This document shows positions 43,829-52,667 of a stretch of DNA of 60,477 nt, one piece after another. The notes under the pieces are model-generated. The model worked only from the letters and a program-made list of their open reading frames with translations, searched no databases and had not been told where the DNA came from. The DNA lies in contig LFER01000043.1 of NCBI GenBank assembly GCA_001510135.1, forward strand, positions 1-60,477, read 5' to 3'. The stretch comes from Alphaproteobacteria bacterium casp-alpha6. Lineage in GTDB: Bacteria > Pseudomonadota > Alphaproteobacteria > Rhodobacterales > Rhodobacteraceae. Every line of letters begins with the position of its first letter. Within the stretch, counting starts at the first letter, position 1. The translations under genes were made by a program, and so were the position numbers.

Positions 43829-44917
43829 CTAATGTGCGAAAGGCCATATCCGAAGTTTTTGTTTTACCAGTTGCCACAAACGCGCCAAACCGTGGGGTTC
43901 TTTGATCAAGATGAACACAATCAACGCACCGATGGCAACAAGTGACACGTTTTCCATGATTATCGGATCTATATCAAACAAACGTTTTCCCATTTCTTTC
44001 ATCAAAATCGGGAATGTCCAAATGAACGCCGCGCCCATGTAAGACCCGGTGATTGATCCCAGTCCTCCAAAAATCACCATAAAGAGATATAGGAAAGAGT
44101 GGTTTACATCAAAGCTTTCAACCTCTGCTGCTCCAAGCCAGACAAAAACCATGAGCGCTCCGGAGACTCCACAATAATAAGAAGACACCGCAAAAGCTGA
44201 CAGTTTAGTCCGCAACGGACGAACACCGATTAATTCCGCCGCAATGTCCATATCACGGATCATCATCCAGCCCCGCCCGACGCGCCCGCGCACCAAGTTC
44301 CCTGCAATGATCGTCAAGAGGATCAGAAATCCCAAAACCATCAGATAGCGTGTTGCTGGTTCTGCCGCGGCTCCAGTCACAATCAGACCAAAAACTTCTC
44401 TCTGAGGCACTTCGATTGCGCCGGATGGATTGTAATTATACAACCACTCTACCCTGATGAAGCACCACTCCAGAAAAAACTGCGCCGCGAGCGTGGCAAC
44501 CACAAGGTAAAACCCCTTAATCCGAAGGCTTGGCAACCCAAACATTGCCCCTACTGCTGCGGACACAAACCCGCTTGCCAATATTATGATGATGATATTC
44601 ACATCGGGAAAATAGGTCGTCAGCTTGTAACAGGCATATGCCCCAACCCCCATGAAGGCCCCTGTTCCAAGACTAATCTGACCAGTAAACCCGACCAAAA
44701 TATTCAGTCCTATAGCGGTGATTGTAAAAATCACCACCGGGATCATGATCGCATTCATCGCAAAGGTATATTCCAACCCCGGCAAGCCAAAAAAGGGAAC
44801 GTAAAAAAGCGCAATCGCAAGCCAGATTGCGATGCCGATCCGGTCCTCTCGGATCGGAAAAGCCTGCATATATTGCTTGTAAGATGTCTTAAACTGCCCT
44901 GCTTCTCTATAAAACAT
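43829..44917 (-). CDS. Liv-type ABC transporter permease (LivM-like)
   Basis: 362 residues with about nine hydrophobic segments. LNILVGFTGQISLGTGAFMGVGAYACY and GLPSLRIKGFYLVVATLAAQ are LivM hallmarks, and the GGLGSITGSYMGAAFIW loop is the ATPase-coupling EAA-like region. It forms the membrane channel with the LivH-like subunit. It starts three bases after that gene's stop. Confidence 0.92.
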   Translation of the reverse strand: MFYREAGQFKTSYKQYMQAFPIREDRIGIAIWLAIALFYVPFFGLPGLEYTFAMNAIMIPVVIFTITAIGLNILVGFTGQISLGTGAFMGVGAYACYKLTTYFPDVNIIIIILASGFVSAAVGAMFGLPSLRIKGFYLVVATLAAQFFLEWCFIRVEWLYNYNPSGAIEVPQREVFGLIVTGAAAEPATRYLMVLGFLILLTIIAGNLVRGRVGRGWMMIRDMDIAAELIGVRPLRTKLSAFAVSSYYCGVSGALMVFVWLGAAEVESFDVNHSFLYLFMVIFGGLGSITGSYMGAAFIWTFPILMKEMGKRLFDIDPIIMENVSLVAIGALIVFILIKEPHGLARLWQLVKQKLRIWPFAH

Positions 44918-44920
44918 GCC

Positions 44921-45880
44921 TCAGACCCTCTCGATGATTTTTTCGCCAAAAAGACCCTGAGGCCTGAACAATAGGAAGACGAGCGCGATCACATAAGCAA
45001 ACCATCCTTCGACCCCAGAGCCAAACAGAGGCCCCCAGTAAATCTCAAAAAGTTTCTCACCGATCCCGATGATCAATCCTCCTACAATTGCGCCCGGAAC
45101 AGAGGTAAATCCCCCTAAAACAAGCACAGGTAACGCTTTCAACGCGATGATTTGCAAAGAAAAACTCACATCCGAACGCGCCCCCCACATAATCCCAGCA
45201 ACAAGCGCGACAATACCCGCCGCAAACCACGTGATGACCCAGATTTGGTTCAGCGATATTCCAACAGAAAGTGACGCCTGATGATCATCTGCTACTGCGC
45301 GCAGCGCGCGGCCCACTTTGGTTTTTGAAAAAAATAACGCCAAACCGACAATGAGCATCGCCGCAATAAGCGCTGCGGCAATATCAATGTGCTGAAAAAT
45401 CACTATTCCGCCACCTGGTTCCCATACCGAAGACCCTGTTGGGATCATCAGTTCGGCGGTGATCATTGATTTTGTTTCACCACCAAAAATCCACTGTCCC
45501 CCTCCAATCAGAATATTGGTCAGCCCGATGGTCGCCATAAACAGGATAATATCGGGTTGGTTCACGAGATTGCGTAGCACCAACCTTTCGACCAAATAGG
45601 CCAGAACATACATCACACCGAGTGTAATAATCAGCGCGACAAATGCAGGCACGCCAAGCGCGTGCAGCCCTACCAAGGTCAGCCCAGAAAAGACAACCAT
45701 GATCCCTTGCGCAAAGTTAAAGATCCCTGAGGCTTTGAAAATCAGCACAAATCCCAGTGCAATCAGCGCATAAAGTATGCCAGATACGAACCCTTCCCAG
45801 AGGACCTGAATGAAAAAGTCAGGCATCTGCCACATTTGAAGAAAGGGGTCTGCCAGAACATCATAGAAAATTCCACTCAT
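44921..45880 (-). CDS. Liv-type ABC transporter permease (LivH-like)
   Basis: 319 residues, strongly hydrophobic. GILYALIALGFVLIFKASGI and FNFAQGIMVVF near the N-terminus, VGRALRAVADDHQASLSVGI in the middle, and LGGFTSVPGAIVGGLIIGIGE at the coupling loop are LivH features. It overlaps the upstream ATPase gene by one base (TGATG) and is followed three bases later by the LivM-like gene. Confidence 0.92.
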   Translation of the reverse strand: MSGIFYDVLADPFLQMWQMPDFFIQVLWEGFVSGILYALIALGFVLIFKASGIFNFAQGIMVVFSGLTLVGLHALGVPAFVALIITLGVMYVLAYLVERLVLRNLVNQPDIILFMATIGLTNILIGGGQWIFGGETKSMITAELMIPTGSSVWEPGGGIVIFQHIDIAAALIAAMLIVGLALFFSKTKVGRALRAVADDHQASLSVGISLNQIWVITWFAAGIVALVAGIMWGARSDVSFSLQIIALKALPVLVLGGFTSVPGAIVGGLIIGIGEKLFEIYWGPLFGSGVEGWFAYVIALVFLLFRPQGLFGEKIIERV

Positions 45881-46695
45881 CAGTGTTCTACCCCCAGATA
45901 TGCATCTATCACTGCCTGATTTTTTTGAACTTCGTCCGGTGTGCCATCGGCCAACTGTTTGCCGTAATCTAAAACCACTACCCGATCTGCAAGATCCATC
46001 ACCACGCTCATGTCATGTTCAATCAATGCGATGGTCGTTCCATATTGGTCATTTACATCCAAAATAAAGCGCGACATGTCCTCTTTTTCTTCGACGTTCA
46101 TTCCTGCCATGGGTTCATCCAGCAAAAGCAATTTAGGTTCCATTGCCAAAGCTCTTGCCAGTTCCACCCGCTTTTGAAGCCCATAGGGCAAACTTCCCAC
46201 GGGCGTATTTCGAATGGCCTGAATTTCCAGAAAATCGATGATTTCTTCGCAGCGACGGCGATGTTTCACCTCTTCGTCCAATGCAGGACCAAGTCGAAGA
46301 AGTTGCCATAAAAAATTCTTTTTCATCATCAACTGGCGACCTGTCATCACGTTTTCAATGGTCGTCATGCCCTTAAATAGGGCGATGTTCTGGAAGGTTC
46401 GCGCAATCCCTTGTTCGGCAATCTCATAGGGCGGCATGGAGGGACGTTTTTTACCACGAAACCACACCTCGCCCTCTTGGGGGTGATAAAATCCGTTGAT
46501 GACGTTAAGCATCGAAGATTTTCCAGCTCCGTTTGGTCCGATGATTGCACGAATTTCACCTTCGCGGATGTCAAAGGATACATCGGTTATCGCGACTACG
46601 CCCCCAAACCGCAGCGTGATATTCTTCATTTCCATCATGACGCCACCAATGTGGCGCCCGTCTTCAGCTACATAGCCTTGTGTTGTATCTTTCAC
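45880..46695 (-). CDS. Liv-type ABC transporter ATP-binding protein (LivG-like)
   Basis: 271 residues. Walker A is GPNGAGKSSMLN, Walker B LLLLDEPMAGM and the signature PYGLQKRVELARALAM. GIARTFQNIALFKGMT and the QLLRLGPAL insertion identify LivG-like ATPases. It is 11 bases downstream of the acyl-CoA ligase gene and overlaps the LivH-like gene, so ligase and transporter are one transcription unit. Confidence 0.92.
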   Translation of the reverse strand: MKDTTQGYVAEDGRHIGGVMMEMKNITLRFGGVVAITDVSFDIREGEIRAIIGPNGAGKSSMLNVINGFYHPQEGEVWFRGKKRPSMPPYEIAEQGIARTFQNIALFKGMTTIENVMTGRQLMMKKNFLWQLLRLGPALDEEVKHRRRCEEIIDFLEIQAIRNTPVGSLPYGLQKRVELARALAMEPKLLLLDEPMAGMNVEEKEDMSRFILDVNDQYGTTIALIEHDMSVVMDLADRVVVLDYGKQLADGTPDEVQKNQAVIDAYLGVEH

Positions 46696-46706
46696 GTAAC
46701 CGACCT

Positions 46707-48677
46707 CTATTCTGCCGCAAGCGCGCTATTTGCATTGGCAAGAGCCGCGTCGCGAATTTCGAGTGTCGCTGTAATCTTGCCTTTACGGCCGTCTTCGTAG
46801 GTGACTTCTGTTTCAGTATAGATCTGTTGACTGCCATCATAGAGCGCCGAAACAAGATCACCGAATTTCTCACCAATGATTTTACGGCGCACTTTGCGCG
46901 TGCGGGTCATTTCTCCGTCATCTGCATCCAGCTCTTTATGCAGCACCAAAAAGCGATGTATCTGGCATCCTGCAAGCATTGCATCTTCTGCAACAGACCG
47001 GTTCACGGTCTCCACATGCTCCTGCACCATATCAAGAACCTTTGGATGGCCCGAAAGCTCCTGATAACTGGAATAGGCAATGTTATTGCGTTCAGCCCAA
47101 TTGCCGACCGCGTTGAGGTCGATATTGATGAAAGCCACACAGTGATCGCGTCCCGCCCCAAAAACCACGGCTTCCAGTATATTTGGGAAGAATTTCAGCT
47201 TATTTTCAACATATTTCGGGGCAAACATCGCTCCATTTGAAAGTTTTCCCACGTCCTTGGCCCGGTCAATGATACGAAGATGGCCAGTGCCCTCTTCGAT
47301 AAACCCTGCATCACCGGTTGCCACCCAACCTTCGCCATCTTTTGTCTCAGCGGTACTTTCAGGGTTTTTGTAATATTCCACGAAAGCACCGGGAGAACGG
47401 TAATAGACTTCTCCATTTTCACCGATACGCACCTCGGTATCAGGTGCAGGAATGCCAACCGTGTCCGATCGTACTTCGCCGTCGGGCTGAACTGTGATAA
47501 AAACGGAAGCCTCGGTTTGCCCATAAAGCTGTTTGAGGTTGATGCCCAAAGAGCGGAAGAAATCAAAAATTTCCGGCCCAATCGCTTCGCCCGCCGTATA
47601 TCCAACCCTGACCCTGCTCAGACCCAGAGTGTTTTTCAAAGGCGCATAGATGAAAAACTCACCCAGTCGGTATTTAAGCCGATCCCAGAACCCAACAGAT
47701 TTTCCGTCCAGCAAAGGTCCGCCCACTTTGGAGGCATGATCCATAAAGTATTTGTAAAGCCTTTGTTTGAATGCCCCAGTATCCTCAATTCGCAAGACCA
47801 CTGCCGTTAACATCGCCTCAAAAATCCGCGGCGGGGCAAAATAATAGGAAGGACCGATTTCTCTGAGGTCTGCCGAAACGGTTTCACGACTTTCAGGGCA
47901 ATTGACGCGCAACCCTACGACGGCCGCCTGTCCGAAGGAAAAAATAAAATCCCCCACCCATGCGATAGGCAGATAGGACAGGATTTCTTCTTTGTCGGTC
48001 AAATTATCAAATTTGCACGAGTTGAGCGAAGATATAACGATGTTTCGGTTGCTAAGAACCACACCCTTGGGACGACCCGTTGTCCCGGAAGTGTAAAGCA
48101 TCACACAAACGGTGTCGAAATTCAGTTCCGCAATGCGTCGCTCCAATTCGGCCTTTGCCTCTTCAGAGGCAAGGCTCCCTGTTTCCTGCATACTTTTGAA
48201 ATGATGCAATTTGCTGTGATCATATTTGCGTAAACCCCGCGGATCGATATAGATCATCTGCTGCAGATCAGGCAAATTGCCTTGAATTTCAAGCACTTTG
48301 TCCACTTGTTCCTGATCGTCAGCTATGACAAAGCGCGCGCCACAGTGTCCAAGGACATAACCCATCTCCTCGGCCACCGCATCCTGATAAAGCGGCACGG
48401 GTACCGCGCCCACCATTTGCACCGACATCATAGACCAGTAAAGCGCAGGCCGATTGCGACCAATAATTGCGACAAAATCGCCTTCTTTTACGCCAATATC
48501 CATAAGTCCAAGCGCAAAATCAGTGACGATTTTTTCAACTTGTGACCAGGTCCATGTCTGCCAGACCCCAAATTCTTTTTCCCTAAAAGCCGGCGCATCA
48601 CCAAGTCTTTTTGCATTATGGCGCAGATAAGCCGGTATGGACTGCAGAGCAATGTCTGCATATTTACCAGTTTCCAA
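46707..48677 (-). CDS. AMP-binding long-chain acyl-CoA synthetase-type ligase
   Basis: 656 residues. The P-loop MLYTSGTTGRPKGVVLSN and the adenylation motifs YGQTEASVFITVQ, ATGDAGFIEEG and RIIDRAKDVGKLSNGAM are present. The length and the late LKFFPNILEAVVFGAGRDHCVAFI segment place it with the long-chain acyl-CoA synthetase class, though enzymes of this class in Liv-type clusters can act on aromatic or branched acids. It heads the transporter operon after the cupin gene, 56 bases downstream of that gene's end. It likely traps the imported acid as a CoA thioester. Confidence 0.88.
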   Translation of the reverse strand: METGKYADIALQSIPAYLRHNAKRLGDAPAFREKEFGVWQTWTWSQVEKIVTDFALGLMDIGVKEGDFVAIIGRNRPALYWSMMSVQMVGAVPVPLYQDAVAEEMGYVLGHCGARFVIADDQEQVDKVLEIQGNLPDLQQMIYIDPRGLRKYDHSKLHHFKSMQETGSLASEEAKAELERRIAELNFDTVCVMLYTSGTTGRPKGVVLSNRNIVISSLNSCKFDNLTDKEEILSYLPIAWVGDFIFSFGQAAVVGLRVNCPESRETVSADLREIGPSYYFAPPRIFEAMLTAVVLRIEDTGAFKQRLYKYFMDHASKVGGPLLDGKSVGFWDRLKYRLGEFFIYAPLKNTLGLSRVRVGYTAGEAIGPEIFDFFRSLGINLKQLYGQTEASVFITVQPDGEVRSDTVGIPAPDTEVRIGENGEVYYRSPGAFVEYYKNPESTAETKDGEGWVATGDAGFIEEGTGHLRIIDRAKDVGKLSNGAMFAPKYVENKLKFFPNILEAVVFGAGRDHCVAFINIDLNAVGNWAERNNIAYSSYQELSGHPKVLDMVQEHVETVNRSVAEDAMLAGCQIHRFLVLHKELDADDGEMTRTRKVRRKIIGEKFGDLVSALYDGSQQIYTETEVTYEDGRKGKITATLEIRDAALANANSALAAE

Positions 48678-48733
48678 CGATATTCTCCCTGAAGCATTTT
48701 TGCTTTTTCTTATGGGTAGCCAACTTAATGGCG

Positions 48734-49363
48734 TTAATCAAGTTTGTATTTCGTCAGTTCATACGTTTGGAACCCAACGTCGCCAGACCAACGCCAGATT
48801 GCAAAAAGCGGGCTTTCAGCGGTAATCGTCGTATGAAGAACATTGGAGCGGTGAAACACCTGCCGCCCTGCGCCAAGCCGCTGATGCCCGTCATCTTCAT
48901 TCCACCACTCTGCCTCGCCGGACAGGATGAAAAAAGTTTCTTCCGCAGCATGCCGTCTTGGACCGTAGGTTAAATGTGCGGTTTGCTGCCATAATCCGAC
49001 CCGAACGTCTGCCTCAAAAAACATACCATCTGGCCCGATCAGTTCGCACATGGGCATACGATCGGCAACAGATTTGGGAATACGGTTCTCCGAAAGGTCG
49101 GAACCGTACCAGTGGATATACGGAGCCGCCAAGCGAAGATAATCGCCCAAATCCCCCCCAACCAAGGACAAACTTGGAGCCAAGATTTCCGCAAAAGGAT
49201 TTTCAAGCCGGTGCAATTCTATCTCGCTGGCAGCGTGGCGCTCTAAAGCGGCTGAAACCCTGTCCCCTCCTGCACGCCCTTCGCTTTTGGTGATACTCGC
49301 AAGGTACTGGAAAAGGAGTGACAAAGAATGGGGCAAATCACTGTTCCCTTGGATCACGGTCAA
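48734..49363 (-). CDS. cupin protein of the DMSP lyase (DddQ-like) family
   Basis: 209 residues. The middle and C-terminal parts (PYIHWYGSDLSENRIP, CELIGPDGMFFEADVRVGLW, HAAEETFFILSGEAEWW, FAIWRWSGDVGF) follow the DMSP-lyase family plan, whose proven members cleave dimethylsulfoniopropionate to acrylate and dimethyl sulfide with a metal. The cupin motif reads R136-x-H138-x3-E142-x6-G149, so the first canonical metal His is Arg; H177 of the second motif is present. It lies 56 bases upstream of the acyl-CoA ligase on the same strand. Lyase activity is therefore uncertain; a related lyase or binding role is possible. Confidence 0.6.
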   Translation of the reverse strand: MTVIQGNSDLPHSLSLLFQYLASITKSEGRAGGDRVSAALERHAASEIELHRLENPFAEILAPSLSLVGGDLGDYLRLAAPYIHWYGSDLSENRIPKSVADRMPMCELIGPDGMFFEADVRVGLWQQTAHLTYGPRRHAAEETFFILSGEAEWWNEDDGHQRLGAGRQVFHRSNVLHTTITAESPLFAIWRWSGDVGFQTYELTKYKLD

Positions 49364-49453
49364 ATTTCTCAGATCAGTATAAATTAAAGCGAATTTGCGA
49401 TCCGACCGTTTGCGACATTTCGAAAAAACGCAGCCAGCTTTGGATCGGATGAT

Positions 49454-50245
49454 CTAGCGCAATTTTGGGGGGCGTGCCGGATCACTACCCGGCATAGACC
49501 TTTGCTTGGGCGTAATCGGGGGGCGTTTGGGGAACACCAGCCGCTGACCTTGCCGCTCGATTGCCTCTACTGCTTTGTCGTGGTGCTTCAAAAACGACAC
49601 ATCAAATAACAGGTTTTCAAACCCGCAAAAAGCAATCGCTTCCAGTGCGGCTTTAGCAAGGGGAGCTTCAGCTTCCAAAGGCGCGTCAACAATACAAAGC
49701 ATCACACCCTTTGCCCCTGTTTCATATCCCACACCGATCAGCCAAAACGCCTGTGCCAGTTCTGAAGCAGATATAAGTTTTTCAACCAAGACGCGCGACA
49801 GAGTGTCGCTCTCTTGACCCAGTGCGAAAAAGGAAGTTGGACGCGCGTTATGGGTTTCAGGCGCTTCTGAGATCACGCCGTTCAGCCAAGTGATCTCTTC
49901 AGCTGTAACAACCATTTCTGAGGCCAAGACACCCCAGTTAAAGGCAATTCCGAGCTCCGCCTGCGTCAACATGTCCACAATCACCCGCCCTGAAAGCGCC
50001 GCATAGGGGGCAACCTGCGCCAAATAATCCGCCAGATGCTCTTCGCTGGCAAAGGCTAGGACATGTCCTCTGCCTTCTGCTTCCAAAACAACGGGAGAGA
50101 GCGATCCCTCATCCGGTTCTTCGTTTAGCAACAAAAATACTTCCGCATCACAAAAGGCATTGAAAAACCGCATCCGCGCGGATTGATCTGCAGGAAAACG
50201 CCGCAGCTCTTCTGCCAAAACCTCAAGCCGGCCTTCCCCTGTCAC
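49454..50245 (-). CDS. SseB family protein
   Basis: About 263 residues. The N-terminal domain (RLEVLAEELRRFPADQSARM, FNAFCDAEVFLLL, LAFASEEHLADYL, YAALSGRVIVDML, AELGIAFNWG) matches the SseB N-terminal domain, whose molecular function is unclear. The GTG at 50245 is chosen because it overlaps the upstream stop (GTGA) and has a perfect AAGGAGG site; a GTG at 50266 would overlap the neighbour by 25 bases. The tail is proline- and basic-rich. Confidence 0.75.
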   Translation of the reverse strand: MTGEGRLEVLAEELRRFPADQSARMRFFNAFCDAEVFLLLNEEPDEGSLSPVVLEAEGRGHVLAFASEEHLADYLAQVAPYAALSGRVIVDMLTQAELGIAFNWGVLASEMVVTAEEITWLNGVISEAPETHNARPTSFFALGQESDTLSRVLVEKLISASELAQAFWLIGVGYETGAKGVMLCIVDAPLEAEAPLAKAALEAIAFCGFENLLFDVSFLKHHDKAVEAIERQGQRLVFPKRPPITPKQRSMPGSDPARPPKLR

Positions 50246-50826
50246 GCCAAAACCTCCTTCAGACACCCGCGCAAGGCGGGAAGGACATCTGTTTCAAACC
50301 ATGGGTTTTTCTTGATCCATGCCCTATTGCGCCAAGAGGGATGTGGCAAGGGCAGTTGGTGAGGCAAATGCGCCCGCCACCTTGCGACCACCTCTGTGAC
50401 AGAGCCTTGGGTGGAAAGGTGCCATTTCTGTGCATAGGCCCCGACCAAAAGAGTGAATTGGATGTTTGGAAAGGCATGCAACACGTCGGCACGCCATGTT
50501 TTGGCGCAGATCGCTGGCGGGGGAAGGTCCGCACCCTTTCTGTCATAGCCCGGAAAACAAAATCCCATGGGCAAAATGGCAATGCGTGTTGCATCATAAA
50601 AGATCTCTTTGTTTATTCCCATCCAATCACGCAACCGATCCCCCGAAGGATCCGTAAAAGGCCGCCCGCTCTGATGGACCCGGGCACCCGGTGCCTGCCC
50701 TGCTATCAAAACTTTTGCGGATGCTTCCCCTTGAAACACAGAGCGCGGCACGTGCCCCGTGACAGTCGCCGCAAATCTGTCTTTGCACAGGTCACAGGCC
50801 GAAAGGCGCGCGAAAATATCGGTCAT
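50242..50826 (-). CDS. uracil-DNA glycosylase family protein
   Basis: 194 residues. The N-terminal cysteines in SACDLCKDRF and the catalytic-site segment IAGQAPGARVHQSGRPFTD followed by GDRLRDWMG, then LPHPSWRNRAW, are those of the UDG superfamily members with a short form. It excises uracil or related lesions from DNA or acts on a related nucleic-acid substrate; only two N-terminal Cys are obvious, so an iron-sulfur cluster is not clear. It overlaps the SseB-like gene by the stop/start GTGA. Confidence 0.8.
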   Translation of the reverse strand: MTDIFARLSACDLCKDRFAATVTGHVPRSVFQGEASAKVLIAGQAPGARVHQSGRPFTDPSGDRLRDWMGINKEIFYDATRIAILPMGFCFPGYDRKGADLPPPAICAKTWRADVLHAFPNIQFTLLVGAYAQKWHLSTQGSVTEVVARWRAHLPHQLPLPHPSWRNRAWIKKNPWFETDVLPALRGCLKEVLA

Positions 50827-51240
50827 GATGCCGGTCGATTCACAATAACATCCTACCAGTTGGTGTTTGCCAATTGGCAGTAAAGTAATACGTCACAATT
50901 CTGAACCAAGAACATATTTCAAAAGACACAACACATCGTTTGTTTGCCAAATGGAGCGATGTTCTGGTTTGAGGCTACAGAGGGGACATTTGTCAAGGAA
51001 ACCATCGGCCTTATCGCAAAACCCGCCTTAGTTGGGGCATAGGTATCTACCTCGATCGATTTTTGCATAGCGAACGGAACTTTGACGTTTTCTGAAGATT
51101 AGCTTTTGGGTTCGGGATCCTTTCTCACTTAAAATATCCATGAAATAAATCAATATTACATCGCATTTAGAGACACAAAAAGCGAATTCAATCCCACCAA
51201 AAGTCTGGGAGAGGCGCCCGTTTTTCTTGTCTGAGCACGC
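50827..51240. other. gap upstream of arsR, nothing recognised
   Basis: About 410 bases between the uracil-DNA glycosylase start and the arsR promoter. It is AT-rich in places (for example around 51130-51180). No open frame with homology, RNA gene, repeat or LexA box was recognised. Promoters for the leftward glycosylase gene are expected near 50830-50900 but no convincing elements were found. Confidence 0.4.
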
Positions 51241-51277
51241 TTGACACACTCTTTTATTTCGATATTTATAGAAATAT
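51241..51277 (+). promoter_or_regulatory. leaderless promoter with ArsR operator palindrome
   Basis: A perfect TTGACA -35 (51241-51246), 16 bases, TATTTA -10 (51263-51268). The ATG follows at 51276, seven bases after the -10, so transcription should start at the start codon. A palindrome ATATTT-ATAG-AAATAT (51262-51277) covers the -10 and the first bases of the gene and is the likely ArsR site. No Shine-Dalgarno sequence is present. Confidence 0.7.
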
Positions 51278-51620
51278 GAAAACATTTATCGATACGGAAC
51301 TGGCGCTTGAAGTGGCGGCGTCCTGTTTTGCGGCACTGGGATCTGAACAGCGTCTCTTGGTTTTGAAAACCTTGGTGCGTGCGGGGCCTTCGGGATTGAG
51401 CATAGGACAGCTCGGCGAACGCACGGCTGTTACGGGTTCTACCCTCACCCACCACATGAAGATTTTGACGCAATCAGGCCTTGTTGAACAGAAAAAAGAA
51501 GGGCGCAGCATTATATGTGCGGCCATTGCATACGATAAAGTGCAAGACCTAAGTCGCTTTCTTTTGAATGAATGCTGTGCGGACAGTGTAATTCCCTGCG
51601 AGGATCACAGCCATGGCTGA
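51276..51620 (+). CDS. ArsR family transcriptional regulator
   Basis: 114 residues with a winged helix: FAALGSEQRLLVLKTLVRAG, LSIGQLGERTAVTGSTLTHHMKILTQSGLV, and the wing QKKEGRSIICAA. The family represses metal or stress genes. Cys and His near the end (ECCADSVIPCEDHSHG) could form a metal-sensing site. It overlaps the downstream permease gene by eight bases, so the two are one operon, and the palindrome at its start implies autoregulation. The effector is not predictable, though the neighbouring permease suggests a metalloid or metal ion. Confidence 0.9.
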   Translation: MKTFIDTELALEVAASCFAALGSEQRLLVLKTLVRAGPSGLSIGQLGERTAVTGSTLTHHMKILTQSGLVEQKKEGRSIICAAIAYDKVQDLSRFLLNECCADSVIPCEDHSHG

Positions 51621-52635
51621 AAACACCCATTCCCATCCAAATCCACTTAAAGTGGACAGCGCTTTGGCGGCCTTGGCGGTGATCCTTTTAGGGGCGGCCC
51701 TCTTTAATTTCGAGGAATTTTCCTATGTGGCCGGCTTTGCGCTCAAGGCTTTGGCAAATACGGCGCCCTTTATCCTTTTCGCCGTGCTTGCGGTCGCTTA
51801 TGTCAAAGCGACGGGGGCAGAAAATGTGCTCGCCAAAGCCTTTGAGGGGGCTGAGGCACGTATGGTGATCCTTGCCGCACTTCTGGGGGGATTGTCGCCT
51901 TTTTGCTCTTGCGAAGTTATTCCTTTTATCGCTGCCCTCTTGGCGGTTGGCGCGCCATTGAGTGCGGTTATGGCCTTTTGGCTTGCCTCTCCTCTTATGG
52001 ACCCAGCGATGTTTTTGATCACAAGCGGCACCTTGGGATGGGAATTTGCGCTTGGAAAAACCATGGCTGCGGTGGGGATCGGGCTCTTTGGCGGCGCTGT
52101 GACCATGATCTTTGCCAAAAGCGTAGTCTTTGCAGATCCGTTGCGCGAAAAACCAAAAGTCGGGGGGTGCTGCGGCGTAAAGGCGCCGTTTCAGGACAGA
52201 CCACAATGGTCGTTTTGGCGCGATGCGGAACGGGTTGAGGTCTTTAAATCTACAACGATTGAAAACGCGGTCTTTCTGCTGAAATGGCTTGGCCTTGCCT
52301 ACGTCATCGAGGCGCTTATGTTGCGTCATGTTCCCGCCGATTGGATCGCCAGCGCGCTTGGCGGTCAAGGTGTTGGAACAATACTGCTTGGTGCACTTGT
52401 CGGGGCGCCTGCCTATTTGAACGGCTATGCCGCGGTGCCATTGGTGGATGCGCTGATACAACAGGGCATGAGCGCCGGTGCAGCCATGAGTTTCATGCTC
52501 GCTGGTGGAGTCAGCTGCATTCCTGCGGCGATTGCGGTCTGGGCGCTTGTTAAACCGCGGGTCTTTGTCGGATATATCGCCTATGGCGTTGTTGGCGCGA
52601 CAATCGCAGGGCTCATCTGGCAAATGCTTGCCTGA
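51613..52635 (+). CDS. permease of the UPF0718/DUF318 (ArsP-like) family
   Basis: 340 residues and about eight membrane spans. Hallmarks are GGLSPFCSCEVIPFIAALLA in the first half and LVGAPAYLNGYAAVPLVDAL plus AGGVSCIPAAIAVW in the second. Extra Cys occur in VGGCCGVKAPF between the halves. This family includes ArsP (organoarsenic efflux) and related Cu/Zn-linked transporters. It is co-transcribed with the ArsR regulator, so efflux of a metal, metalloid or organic derivative is likely, but the substrate is unknown. Confidence 0.88.
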   Translation: MAENTHSHPNPLKVDSALAALAVILLGAALFNFEEFSYVAGFALKALANTAPFILFAVLAVAYVKATGAENVLAKAFEGAEARMVILAALLGGLSPFCSCEVIPFIAALLAVGAPLSAVMAFWLASPLMDPAMFLITSGTLGWEFALGKTMAAVGIGLFGGAVTMIFAKSVVFADPLREKPKVGGCCGVKAPFQDRPQWSFWRDAERVEVFKSTTIENAVFLLKWLGLAYVIEALMLRHVPADWIASALGGQGVGTILLGALVGAPAYLNGYAAVPLVDALIQQGMSAGAAMSFMLAGGVSCIPAAIAVWALVKPRVFVGYIAYGVVGATIAGLIWQMLA

Positions 52636-52667
52636 ATGCAAAAAACCTTTGAAAAGGCGCGCGTTGG

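Noticed and set aside
51688..52641. Minus-strand open frame of 317 codons opposite the permease
   Set aside because: Antisense to the DUF318 permease, rich in Arg, Lys and Pro without domain features.
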